From Liolophura sinensis (lineage: Eukaryota; Mollusca; Polyplacophora; Chitonida; Chitonidae), in the NCBI RefSeq assembly GCF_032854445.1, contig NC_088301.1, positions 16,180,281-16,244,280 of the forward strand: 64,000 bases of DNA. The letters are read 5' to 3'. Below are positions 1 to 13,400 of the stretch, in pieces (position 1 is the first letter of the stretch; every line of letters begins with the position of its first letter). A model generated the notes under the pieces. It was not told where the DNA came from. It made no database searches and worked only from the letters and a program-made list of their open reading frames with translations. The translations under genes and the position numbers were made by a program.

Positions 1-3000
1 CCGTAGTCCAATAGACCGCGAGCGAGGAGAACGGGGGATTTCCCCTATAGAGTGGGACCAGAGGAGCGAGCAGGAGCACCAGGAGAGGGAGGCCAGGCGT
101 GAGTCAGCTCAGCTTGATGGAGCTTTATAGCTGGCTTTGAATACCATAGTGTAGCTTACATGTAACTTGTTTATCATAGTTTGCTTTTGTTTTCCATTTT
201 GTAGCAGATAAAGTGACATGAAGAAGAGTTGAAAAGTTTTGTGCCATTTCTTTCATGATTACATAGTTTTACACTTCTTACTATTCGATTATGTCTGTCA
301 TCATCATAATCCAGTGGAGAAGGATGTGGGTGAGAGTTAAGGTGTGCAATTTCAATCACAAGGCACCTGAGATGCAGGTTCAATCCCAGCCTTGGATAGA
401 GAATTTGTTGGCTTTGCTGGCTTATCCATGTTTATGTGGTCATATTGACAATAAGCACTCAAGGGGCTGCTCACACAGCCTTGTCTTTCTTGTAGACCGC
501 ACATTAGAATATTGTATTCATGTAAATGAATAATGTTTGAGTATGGCATAAAATAACAATGGGTGGAATCCATTATCTTTTCGTTCACCATTTTAACATG
601 CTTGTACATGTATTTCAGGCTACTCCTCGAGAATGAAGTACATTTTCAGAGATGCTCGTTATTTCCTCATCAAAAGTAACAACCATGAGAACGTAGCTCT
701 GGCCAAAGCTAAGGGGGTGTGGTCAACTCCACCCCAGAATGAGGCTAAGCTTAACACAGCTTTCAGGGTAAGTGAAACAATGTACAGTTTCTTTCATAGA
801 GCTCTCCCTACAAGTTCTTTCCTCTGGCGGGACATACTGTAATTCTTCAACGTTTTCGCGAGTTTGCAGGTTGTTTTGTCAAGCAAATTCTGAAGGCATT
901 ATTCTGGGTAAGCTGCTAAATTTTTGTGAAGCCCAGAAATTGGCCAATCCAGTTGTGTTGTTTCCAAACTGACAATGAGCTCACCTAGAAACTTCAATTG
1001 ATGTAGTTATCATTAGTCTCCCAATGCTTATTTGCAAGTGATAGCTTCTCATTGAATTGAGTCACCCATGTGCAAACTTCCCCTTCTCTCATCCATGCAT
1101 CCTGGAGGCGAAGGATGAGAAGAATTCTGTGAGTTACAGTGCTGTCCTGTCATGCAGTCAGCTGATTAAATGATATACAGTCTCTTGTGAGGCCCTATAT
1201 AAGGCCCACACCACCCCTGCCCGCTGTCTTTTTAAATCAGAAGTCAATATTTTGGTAGTCTAAAAATGGGTGGGTAGCCTAGAATCAAGAGGAAACTGAA
1301 AGAACCGTCCCCTTCTGAACGGGTGGGTGTGACCCTCAAGGGCTTTGGCCATGCTCAAAGAATTCCTCTCATCATTTACCTCCAGGATGCTTGGATGAGA
1401 GATGGAATTCTTTTCCATATGGCCTTGACCTTATTGGGGTCACAGTGTATCTTTAAAGAACTGACAACAAATTCATATACATGTTTGTAACACACGACAG
1501 ATCTCGTCTTTTATGACAAAGCTCTTCGCAATCCTTCCATTGTGAAGTTCATTTCTTCAGGACAACAGTCTTTACACGGTTCCTGTGTAGATGTACTATC
1601 TTACATATAACACAGAGGAACTTTCCACCCTTAAGTACCAAGTTTCCTCAGCACAGCACAATTCTAGCAAATATATTTTCATCGTCTAAAGGTTTAAAAT
1701 AAAACTGGTGGAATATTCTTGCTGACGACCAGTTCGCCGTTTTCATGATGTCTCTTACTGACATTCCTTAGTGATGTGCAGCAGAAGTCGCTGCCGCTCG
1801 GTAAGAGTGACCACCGTAGTACCCTTCAACTCCAGCCATGTCCAATATTTCACCACCTGGATATCATACTACAGGAAACAGGTTTACTTGTTTGAAAAGA
1901 TAGTAACAGCTGATCAGGTCTTCCTTCAAACATAGTATGTCTCTGATACTCTATCAGAGTGGAAACAACACATAAACTACTGTAATGATACTTTATCAAC
2001 TCAACTTTCTTTGTGCCACCACCCTGTTGAATGGTCGTAACGATTGCACTAGCAAAATATATAATTTTTGTCCACACCTGGACATTTTCATACCAGAAAT
2101 GTCAAAGGGTATAACGCCTACTCCCTTTCAACTAAAACCATGAGGGCCACTAAGTTAAATGTAAGATGCTTCACAGGTAAAATTTCCAATGGAACTAAAG
2201 TTTGTAGAAAATGTCATTCAGCTGATACATCTCAGGTAGTGGAATATCTCTGGGTCTTGGAGATGCAGCTTCATACACCCCTTTCATGAATCGTTTAACA
2301 CAGTCTGCAGATACGCCCACAGTGAAAAAATTTCAATGTCTGCATTAACATTGAGCCATGCATATTGACTACGCTATACGAATGTTTAGTGGTTAGTTCT
2401 GCCATGTAGTTTAAAACCTCTATTAAATTTGGCGGAAGGGGATTGACATTTCGTTTACGAGACCATAGGCACCAGGACATACTGGTATTCTTGATTCGTG
2501 GATTCTCTCCATGAATTGGCAGTGAATGTTGTAGCATCAAGAGAAAGGCCTGATGTTCTGAGCTTATATAGGGCCGAACAATAGACTGTGTAAATCACGC
2601 AATCAGCTGACTGCATGATGAGACATGCACTGTGACCCTGATAAGGTCAAGGCCATATGGAAAAGAACTACAATTAGTCCTCCAAGAACACAACTGGACA
2701 GGATTGGGCCTGGTGATCTTTCCATTATTTAAACATTCTTCTTCTCATTTTCAGGACTGCAGCAATGTTATCTTGGTGTTTTCTGTGAAAGAGAGTGGAA
2801 AGTTCCAAGGTTTGTATCTCTACCATGGAATAGTTGTCTACTGTTAGTTTCTCACTTCCATGCAGGCCTTATTTATCTCTTTATACCATGATAGTCTTCT
2901 TTCACATTTTTATTGTCACTGAAATGTCTTTTGCAAGTGGAGCGGTATCATGTTCGAAGAGATGTTGTACTTGTTTTCTCTGGGCATGTACTTTTCTTTT

Positions 3001-4370
3001 AGCATTACCAAGCAAATACAAGTGCACATTTAATACAGAAATAAATACCCTACGCCATGGTGGCTGTATTCTTGTGAATGGTGTAAAACACCACTCCAAA
3101 TAAATTGTCGCAGGTGATGGGTCGAATGTCCACTTGGTTTAGTAATGTGTAACATCGAAAACATGGCTCTTTCCACTTCTGCAAAACGAGTGTTTTCAAA
3201 AATGGCATGCACCTATTGTCAGGCTTTTCATCCAGTTATGCATTTTACAGGGTTTGCCCGCCTGGCCCAGGAGTCCACCAAAGACCACCCCCAGATCCGC
3301 TGGGTGTTACCGGTCGGGCTCAGTGTGAAGGCGCTCAGTGGAGTCTTCAAATTAGACTGGATTAACAGGTAATGTTCATTTACACAAAACTGACGCACTG
3401 GACAAAGTATGTCTCCAGGTGGCTGAATGGTAAAGTATGTCTGATACCTGATTGGTTAGTCTGTTATATGATTCAAAGTACAGTGGTGTGTTTGATTGTC
3501 AATATCTGCACACCACATGTACATGTATAAGTTTGTCAGATACATGCACTCAATAAAAACCTCGGTGTTTTGGCCAAAGTGTGTTTTTCTTGATTACGCT
3601 GTGGGTTTAACTTTGTCAGTCAGACAGACATGTGAGCTGCTCCAAGTATATATTGTCTACTTCTCTTTCTGCTCCCCGGGTCAGATCATACCAAAGGGTT
3701 TAAAAATGGTACCTGTTGCTATCTTACTTGGCGCTCAGCATTGAGAGGCTAGAGCAAGGAAGCATGACTTGTTGGCCTGGCGTCAGTATAATGTGACTGG
3801 GTGAGGTGTCATGTCTGCTGTCTTCAACATAATGCTTCACCTCAATAACACCTCATCATATGACTAAGAGGTTGTTGAGCACGACATAAAAACCCAAGGA
3901 TTCGTTCTTTTTGCTCTTATGCAGATCAGACTGTAGTCAGATATGGAACTGACTATAGCTGAAGGATTAATGATTGAACAGATTATGGCCAGTAGATTAT
4001 ATAATAACACTTATGATAAATAGGCATTGACTTCCATCATGCCACTATCCTACAACAATTTGTCCTAAGGAAATTGTACACTGAGGGCCTTGGCCCAGTT
4101 TCACAAAGATGTTGTATATGTATGGTAATTGCATATAATAGTGACATACAAAATATCGTTCGACAAATGTACAATAAAAAAAATGTTGTACGTCGCTCTG
4201 TGAAACTAGGCCCAGGTCACCATATATGTACGCACAAGAGATTGAGGGACTTAACTATGAAATGTTTGTCACAGGAAGGAGCTGCCTTTCACAAGAGCCA
4301 CACACCTGCACAATCCATGGAATGACAACAAGCCCGTCAAGATAGGCAGAGATGGACAAGTAAGTGCCAA

Positions 4371-4428
<58 letters not shown>

Positions 4429-7400
4429 GTAAAATAAACCTTCACAGAAGCATCCCACTTGTTTTCCTGTTACTGATTAGGAAGAGAATGGACAAATGCT
4501 CTGTATCCTTTCAGATAAAAAAAAACAAGGATAAAAGAAATTATAATTTATATCAGGAAATACCAGTCAAATATCAGGATTTTTTTCATCATTCGTGTCA
4601 TTTCACACGTTAAATATCATTTTTGTTACATGTTGATATTTTACCTCGATGACATCAAAAAGGACAGTTTGTTTTGTGACAAACTCGTTTGAAATGATGT
4701 CATAACATCAGTTCATTCAACTTTAACATTGTTACGTCCAGCATCTATTAGACACGGTATCATACATCACATCATGTATGACGTCACATTATATACCTGT
4801 TCAGGTGTTTCAGATACACAAAAGCAGAATGTTGCCAAAATGTGAAATAAAGACTAAGTAGAATGTTGCATATTGAAGGTTGAGTACATGTAAGGTTTTA
4901 TCATGGAATGTGGAAATGATAGCCCACTTGTCAGTTAGCATCTTGCCTGTTATCATTTCCACCTTTCACTCAAATTCACCTTTAATAGTTTTATGATGGT
5001 TATGTGTTCTAATGATTTAGAGCAGAATTAACTAAGACTTGTTTCTCTTCCAGGAAGTGGCACCCAGCGTTGGAGAAACCCTATGCAAGTTGTTCCCACC
5101 AGATGATAACGTGGAGTTAAGCCCCATTGTGCGGAAAGCGCGGAGAGCGTCGCATCGATCTTCTCACACACGGGATCGCCGCATGGAACGCCCATGGGGA
5201 CCATCACGGCATGGAGATTTTCCTAGGTTAGGACATTACCTGTTTGACCAGCAGAGCCTCTGTCTGGAGTGCCTGTCAGTGCTCGCATTTCTGATTTCAT
5301 CCTTGGACGAAGTGGCTACTGGTATTTGTGCACCGGCTTCAAAATATACCCAAATCTCTTGGGTGCTGTGTTCCAGTTGTAACCAAGAAAAGTTTGAAAA
5401 CATGAGTTTTGAATCTAACACAGGGATAATAAGATATATGTGGTTGCTGTTTTCGGTAACTTGATTAATTGTAATCCTTTTAATCTCCGGTAAGTATATT
5501 TCTCAGGTCTACCATCAAAGGGACTAAAAGACTGTTCTCGATAGACTTTTCAGCTTTTCTGGGAGGGGTTGTGGTGTCTGTGATGATCAGCTAAAGAACT
5601 CTTGTCGTGTTTCTCATGACACAGCAAGCTGGAACCTAGCTGCTTGGCAGAAATTCCTAGCAGCCCAGTAGCCATGTAAAACAGGGAACTGTTTGAGGTG
5701 CGGCCTGAGCTATGGGCACTAGTAGAATCTATCACAGCGGGCATCAGCCGAGGTTGAAAACAACAGCCTGTTATTGTGGGGCCTTTGTAGTCTGACACGT
5801 GCTATCTCTTGGAGAGTCTGTACCACCAGAGTTGTCTCCCCCTGCTGGAGATCACTTAGGGAGCAGATTGTGGTAACTTTGTAGTAGATCTGCCCTGAGC
5901 CCCCCAGCTGGCTTTACTAGTCCCAATGCACAACAAGAAATGATGAACTAGCTAAAGATTTATTCATGGATTTGATGAACTGTTCATAGTTTGATGAACT
6001 GGCATGTTATAGTGCAGTTTGGACTGGAGTGTATTTGGGGCTAGTAAACACAAGTAGGGTCCCGCCAGTGCAGTGTGTAATCTGAGGTATGGGACACTGT
6101 ACCTGTTGTCTATGCTGCCTTACTGTGGAGTACATGCAGTTTAATGTTGTAAGAGTCGTGCTTATTATGGAAGCCATTCAACTGGGAGTCTCATTACGTA
6201 AGTGGTTCGTTCACTGTTTTCGTTTTCTAGAACCCCTGTTTGCATAACAGTTGCAGATTGATAAGGTAGATAACCACACATCTCCATACATTAATGGTAC
6301 GTTACATAAAGAAAAATTTGGCGTCTGTCAGCAACCTGCGGATGGATGTGGGTTTCCTCCAGGCTCTGCCTGGTTTCCTCCCACCATAATGCTGGCTGCT
6401 GTCGTTTAAGTGAAATAATCTTGGGTACGGCGTAAAGCACCAATCAAATAAATAAAATTTTGAATCCGATGCTATTGTAATTGTAAATTTGTCATCGAAA
6501 TGCCGTTCAGTTCAAATACCAAAAGCATACATGTAGATGATTATTGCATTTGGATAAGTAATTTTGTTCACCTGTGTAAAATATGGTAGTGAAAATTGGG
6601 ATTTAAACGGAATGATGTAATTGAAGTACAGGTAGATCCAAATTACAGTTACCTTGAGCCCATCTATTATACCCACATGTACACATACTTACCTGGTGCA
6701 GTGTTTTCATCAGGTTTTTCTTAAAGTGCCTTTTTTCCGCACAACACAGTCAGCTTTGGAAACAAAACTAACCACTTGTAATACACGCTTAGGGGCCTCT
6801 GTATCCAAGTGATTAGCGAGCTAACACAGCACAATGACCCATGAGCCACCCACCAATGCGATCCTTGTGAGTTCTAGCTCAGCTCATGCTGGCCTCCTCT
6901 CCGGTCGTATGTGGGAAGGTCTTCCAGCAACTTTCATGTGTTTGTGGCTTTCCACTGGGCTCTGAGCAGTTTCCTCCCACCATAATGCTGGCCACTGTCA
7001 TATAAGTGAAATATTTTTGAGTACGAGGTAAAACACGGATGGAATGAATAAATAAATACAAATTGAGCAATACTAGTCCACTTGTATTTGAAACCATGTG
7101 TATATTAATGTTTTAAGATTCAGGAGTCCAACCATGAACACCAATCAAAACAAAAATTTGTTTTGAATTTGAAAATGTTAAATCCAGAAGCCTTGTGCTT
7201 TTAGCCACCCAGAAGAGTACATGTATCTGGTGCTCTAGATGCATGCAAAATGTGCGTACAAAATAAACCAGAGTAATTCCTGTAGGGTGGTCAAACTGCA
7301 GACTCACTATGAATCCGTGGTTACACAAATACATTTGCTTGTAACTGAAGAGGTTCATTATGAGAAAGATCATGAACATGATAATTTCATAGGCTGATTT

Positions 7401-10400
7401 CGACAGGGTTGGCAAAATTTTCTTCTGCTGTTCAGGTTATTTGTACCTGTCATTGCTTTGTCTAATGGAATTCAGTCTGTTGCATATGTTACAAGATATT
7501 AGTTTGTAAAAATTACACATTTTAGTATCAGCTTCTAATTAATACACATTTTGAAATGTGTGAAATTAGATGGCATCACATGGTGGAAAACACCAATGAA
7601 ATAAATAAATGGCTTCACACATTTTCACATTGCTAAACTTACTGTATTTTCAAATATTTCTAGAATATTAAGACAAGCATACATGTAAAATATTGAATAG
7701 AATGTGAAATTCAGAGTGAGAGATTTCAGGAAAATTGTGCCACATATAAAGTAGCTTTTGTGCAGATAAATGAGAAAAAGCAGGTGTGTGTATCCAGGTA
7801 TCTATTAAAACAACAGTGCAACACAGTATACAGCATATATACCAGTTTCATGTTAATACTTTCCCATTAATTTGGTTGTTTCTAAAACCATCTCCTTGAA
7901 AAGTATAATTGTTATCATCCAATGATCATTTAATATGTTCTTTTCCTGTGGTCTTTTTTGTTTTGTTTTGTTTGTTTTTTGTGCCTTTTATCTGTTATAT
8001 TCAAAAGTTATGGTAAATGACTTGAAATTAAGCCCCATGAATTGCATCTTTGGAGGCAAATAAGTTCCATAATACTACTAATACTTATATTTTCTCCATA
8101 AGATATCCTTCTACTTTCCAAGCATAATTTGAAGTACTTTCTTTGATCAATAAAAGCCTCAAGATCATATGTGATTAGCCAACTTTGTCATGGGCAAAAT
8201 GTCAGGTCACTTACCGTATGTGTACTATTCAGTTTCAGCTTGAACATGTATGTACTTGTAAGTATTTCATAGTAACTGATTTTTGTGCCTGTTTTGGGTT
8301 TGTGTCTTTTTCACATGGAGTGTAGAGAAAATCAAGAGTTAGCTCCCTTTACTGAAATAATGAATGATATTTGGATGATTCTCACAGGAGGCGACGTCAC
8401 CATGACGATGTATTCGAACCACCTCGTCGTAAAAGAAGCCGACACGACTATGATCATCGTGATGGTAAATTTCCTTTTGAACATAAATGTACGTGATTAT
8501 TTAGCTTGTGAAGAACTTTCAGTAATAGGAGTATTGTACTTAAGACTCCTTGACTCTCACCCATGAGCAAGGTCAGAGTTCCAATCTCTTCTGGCTGTTC
8601 CATTAGCCACCATTTAGGATGATAAAAGTAAAAAAGAATTATTGTGAAAGTTAATGAGGTCTCTATGAGTTTTTTTAGTATGATCATCAGGATAAAGGTA
8701 GGATCATGTAACACATAGCTATTCCAAACCGACTCTAGACAGAAAATTTGTTAATTCCCCTTCTTTCACTGCTCGTTGGGATTTGGTGACAATCAGCGGT
8801 CAGTGATGCTGATGAGGCCGTTTGCAGAGTCTAACGTTGATGAAAGTGCACATTGTGACTTGTCTTCCACAGATACGGCGTGCACATCTTCAATTCACAA
8901 GTGGGAAAGTCAGTAACTTGCCGGATTATGCCAGACACTCCGCTTTTTTTTTTTTGTACTATAAGCAAAAATAAGTAAAAAATGTCATAATTTTACGTTC
9001 ATACCTGTACTGAGATAACGGGTTTGACAAACGCTATGAAGTACTACCCTAGTTCTGATAGAAACATCACTGAATTAATACAGTTGTCTGATATAAAGTG
9101 TCTTGGAAGAAAATTAATTTCATTGACTATATTTATGATGCATAATAAGATGTAATGGTGTTTTTTATGTACGTGTATTTCTAAAAACTAAAACCTTTGA
9201 TAGTTTTTACACAATTTTACCAGAGGTCATGGGAACAACACAGCCTTTATGTGACCTTGAATGAGGCAATTTTGCAGAAATTCTTTCAAAAACTGTGTCA
9301 AGTGAATTGTCATTTGTGGCTAAATGTTCTGAGTGACTTTTGTGTATTCCACACGACATAACATCAAGCAGAAGTTAAAGACCCAGAAAAACTATGTGAG
9401 TCTCTGATATCCAGCAGTAATATTTTCACTAAGGAATCCAGATAATATAGACCCTTATTTATTTGTACTCTTTATTTTCAAACACACAAAGGCTTTTGAA
9501 TTGTAGAACTTTCTCTAAGTTTTGGGACACCTGGTCTGGGATGAATATTGAGTTCAATTTTCTCACATGGTTAGACAATCTAATGAACAACATGCTCATA
9601 TCTTCACTTTTCCCAAAGGCTGGTAAAGAAATGTATTATTCTACTTTCAACACTACTAATATCTATCCCAAAACTTCGGGAAATTAGGGTAAGTGAAGGA
9701 GTTTATCAGATACAAATACCTTGTTGGTTTACACCAGACACTTTGTTGTCTTTCAGCAATAAATCAGCGACATTAGAAATGAAAACTTGTTCAGTAAATG
9801 CCAAGCGAGTAATATAAACAAATTAAAGTGGGTTTACCTCACCCATCTGGGAATGGAGATAAGGTACTGATCTAGGTTCATATTTATTTTGGCAACGTAT
9901 ATCACAAACTGCAAGTGTTTAAGAAGCCAAACTCAGAACAGGGAAGACCTGGAACTGTGGTTGGTACATTGTTCTACAATGAAAACATCAATCTACACAT
10001 TTTAAGCTTCCTAGTGGAAAAAATTTGTAATTGTAGCTGTGTTTTGGGACAAACTTGTGTTTCAGGGCGTTTGATAAACGTTGGCACAGGCTTGTAGCAC
10101 AGTCACCAGAGTACTGTCTTAACCTACATGTATAGCCCCTGCATTTTGGACATGTGTCTCAATTACAAGTTTTGCCTAGCCTCCTAGTTTTACCAGTCTG
10201 TGCATTTTCAGATGTTTGTGGTAAATTTTGCATACATGTAGGTGTTGACTTAACTACACAGCTACTTGTACAAGTTTTCAGATATTCAGCATGTTCAGTG
10301 GAAATACCGTAGTGGATTAACAAGACAAAGATAGGGACGGAGTACATGTCCATTAAGGCATTAATTCTTTTTTGGACAGCAGAATTACATATACTTTGTC

Positions 10401-13400
10401 GTCGTTGCCTATGCCACCGGTATATTTGTTACAAGAGATTTTTTGATGACTAGTGAAGTAGGCAGTTTAAAACCAAAAGTCAAAAAGCAGAATTTTGATT
10501 TTTTTTCTTTTACTGGACGCAGTCAGGTTTATGGGGGTAGGAAACTGGATCAAACCACCAACTCTAACCATGTACATGTAAGCCTCTTGGCCCAAATTGT
10601 TAATAGCTATCAGAAGTTAAATAAAATCAAATTTGTTGTACCGGGAAATTTAAAACAATCTGGAACACAACATCTTGAAGGAGTTGTGTTGGAGGGTCTG
10701 AATTATCGATTACTGAATTATGAAAACAATAATGTGGCTTTCTTGAATGTTTAGCAAATTTATGAATTATATTTATGTTTACTGGTATATTTATGTACAT
10801 GTGATGACAATGGCTATTTGGGGCCTCCGTGGCTCAGTCGGTTAGCGCGCTAGCGCAGCGTAATGACCCAGGAGCCTCTCACCAATGCGGTCGCTGTGAG
10901 TTCAAGTCCAGCTCATGCTGGCTTCCTCTCCGGCCGTAAGTGGGAAGGTCTGCCAGTAACCTGCGGATGGTCGTGGGTTTCCCCCGGGCTCTGCCCGGTT
11001 TCCACCCACCATAATGCTGGCCGCCGTCGTATAAGTGAAATATTCTTGAGTACGGCGTAAAACACCAATCAAAAAAAAAAAAAAAAAACAATGGCTATTT
11101 AGACACATGTTAAAATGCATGCATGCTTAAATAAAGTTAAAGGAGGAGTTCTTGGTGTAGAAGTTTTCATGTGTATTGTTCATGTTTAAAAGCTTTATTT
11201 TAAACTCATAAACTTACTTAGTTTTCTGATTGATCATATTGTGTTTAATTTTTTTTAACCCAGGGTTCTACAGAGACCGAAGAGATGGGTACGTATACTA
11301 GATCCAGTATATTACAGAATACAAGCACATGCACACGTGGTGTGAAGGACCGTCCATACTTACATGTACCTTCATGAATCACCTTTGAGTAATGAGACAT
11401 GCTGATGACATTATAACATTATTACTCAGAGACAGTATAAGCCAGGCCCCGGGATCACAAAACAATGATAGACTTAAGCCAGTAATTCATATCCTCTAAA
11501 ATTGTTATTTCATGCATAGCAATGACAAAATAATGCTTGACATTGTAAATCCTGGGTAAGTTATTGTAAAACACATTTCAGCTAAAATAATGGAAAGGAA
11601 CATACCAAGTTGAATGATTGAAAGTAAAACCTTAAACCCCAAGCACTCTCTTAAATGTCTTTCTCTTTAAAGAAAAAAAGAATTGTGAAGACAACATTTA
11701 CAAGTAAATTTTTGTAGTCTTTGATCGCAGCTTTATGTAATTTTTTTGCTCTCCAACTTTAATAGAACAACTTCTTCCCTTACCGTTACAGGAGAGGCTC
11801 TCAGCGGTACTCTGGCGTTAGAAGAGAGACCTTCATCAATGGGGTGAGCTCATCACAACTTTGTGATACTGTCCATTAGTAACATAGATTAATATATTAC
11901 CCATTCCTTAACGACATATATTTTAAACTATTTCACAATTAATGTTGCTATTAATTTGGTCTTGCTTAGTTTCTGGGTAGGAGCCTTTTTGTTTTCGCAT
12001 ATGGGTCCAGTATCTCTTCGTATTCACTCATGCAACTGCATCCTTCTCTTGTTGGACACTTCAGATGTTAAGATTTTATGATGCAAAGTTATGAAATATA
12101 GTCCCTAATTCTTCACCCTTTTCCCAAATGAAAGAGCAACTTTCTTTCCATTGGAATACTCCTTTTTTAAATTCACTTTGTAGACAATGCTTTGGCAAAT
12201 TTCATGGCTAAACAAAAAGCATAATTTTACCTGTGTGCACAACGCCCTTCGGAACAGGTTTTATAAATATCTCGAGAAAGTATGTGAAAAGGTTAAGTAA
12301 AACAGAAACTGTTAATGTCTGTTTTACACATTATTCAGACATTATTATGTGTATAACAATGCTTTCTGTATGCTGACAGTCGTACAGTGACTACATGAGG
12401 GAGTTTCACCACACCAGACCACCCCCACCTCCAGGTGTACCACCTTACTGCCCACCTGTAAGTACATCCTAATACACTAGCTCAATGACTCAGACTGGAA
12501 ATAATGGGACTTAGTTACATGTACTTAAGGAACAGGAATTTGCCGAAAATAAAAACAGAAAAAAAGTGAAAATTTGTTTGTCTTGTAGGTTTTGATGTCT
12601 ACACGTAACGTTACTAAGGTGAATGATTTGGAAAAACCTAAGACAGTATTTATGTATTGCAATATGTAGTGTGGCCATGTGGAATCCTAATCACCAAGGT
12701 ATTTGAACGGCTTCGATGGTCTAATGCTTGGTTCATCTGAAAGTCGGGAGACCTTGGGATCAAAACCGACTCGGGTCATACCAAAGACTTTAAAAATGGT
12801 ACTTCCAGGCCTCTCTTGGCGCTCAGCATTCAGAGGTTAGAGCAAAGAAACATGACTGGTTGGCCCAGTGTCAGTATACTGTAACTGGGTGGGGTGTCAT
12901 GTCTGGTGTCTTCGGCATGATACTTCAGTGGTGCCAGCACTTTGGCGGCATGGACGACACAATATATGTACACACATCTAATGACTCCTCATCATCTGAC
13001 TGAAAAAGTGTTTAGTACGATGTTAAACCCCAAGCATACATACATATACATATCCAAGCAGTTGTAAGCCCATTGTGTTTCACTGTAACCTGTGTGTGTA
13101 TTGTTTGTAGCCACCTGGTTATGGCCACATGGAGGCCATGGCCCCTTATCCTGGTCACCAGTATAACCGGCCCCCTCGGGATTACGGCCCACCCCCAGAC
13201 TACCATCATGGAGGCCCACCCCCTAATGCCCGGTCAAGTCGACCAGAACACAAGAGGTCAAGGAACAGCCGATCAGTGAGTAATTTATGTATTCAGGTTT
13301 ATGCCTCGGGACTTACATGTGTCCTGGGACTTACATGTGTCCTGGGACTTACATGTGTCCTGGTTTAGCTGACCACTATGGTTGAAGCTAGTCTATGGCA

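Noticed and set aside
5039-5464. 141-codon single-exon gene
   Set aside because: It is the YTHDC1 exon 5054-5226 read through its donor into the intron.
10820-10925. Possible tRNA gene (A-box and B-box-like sequence)
   Set aside because: No acceptor-stem pairing, and the same head is joined to the SINE body and tail in many copies. It is the tRNA-derived part of SINE-A.
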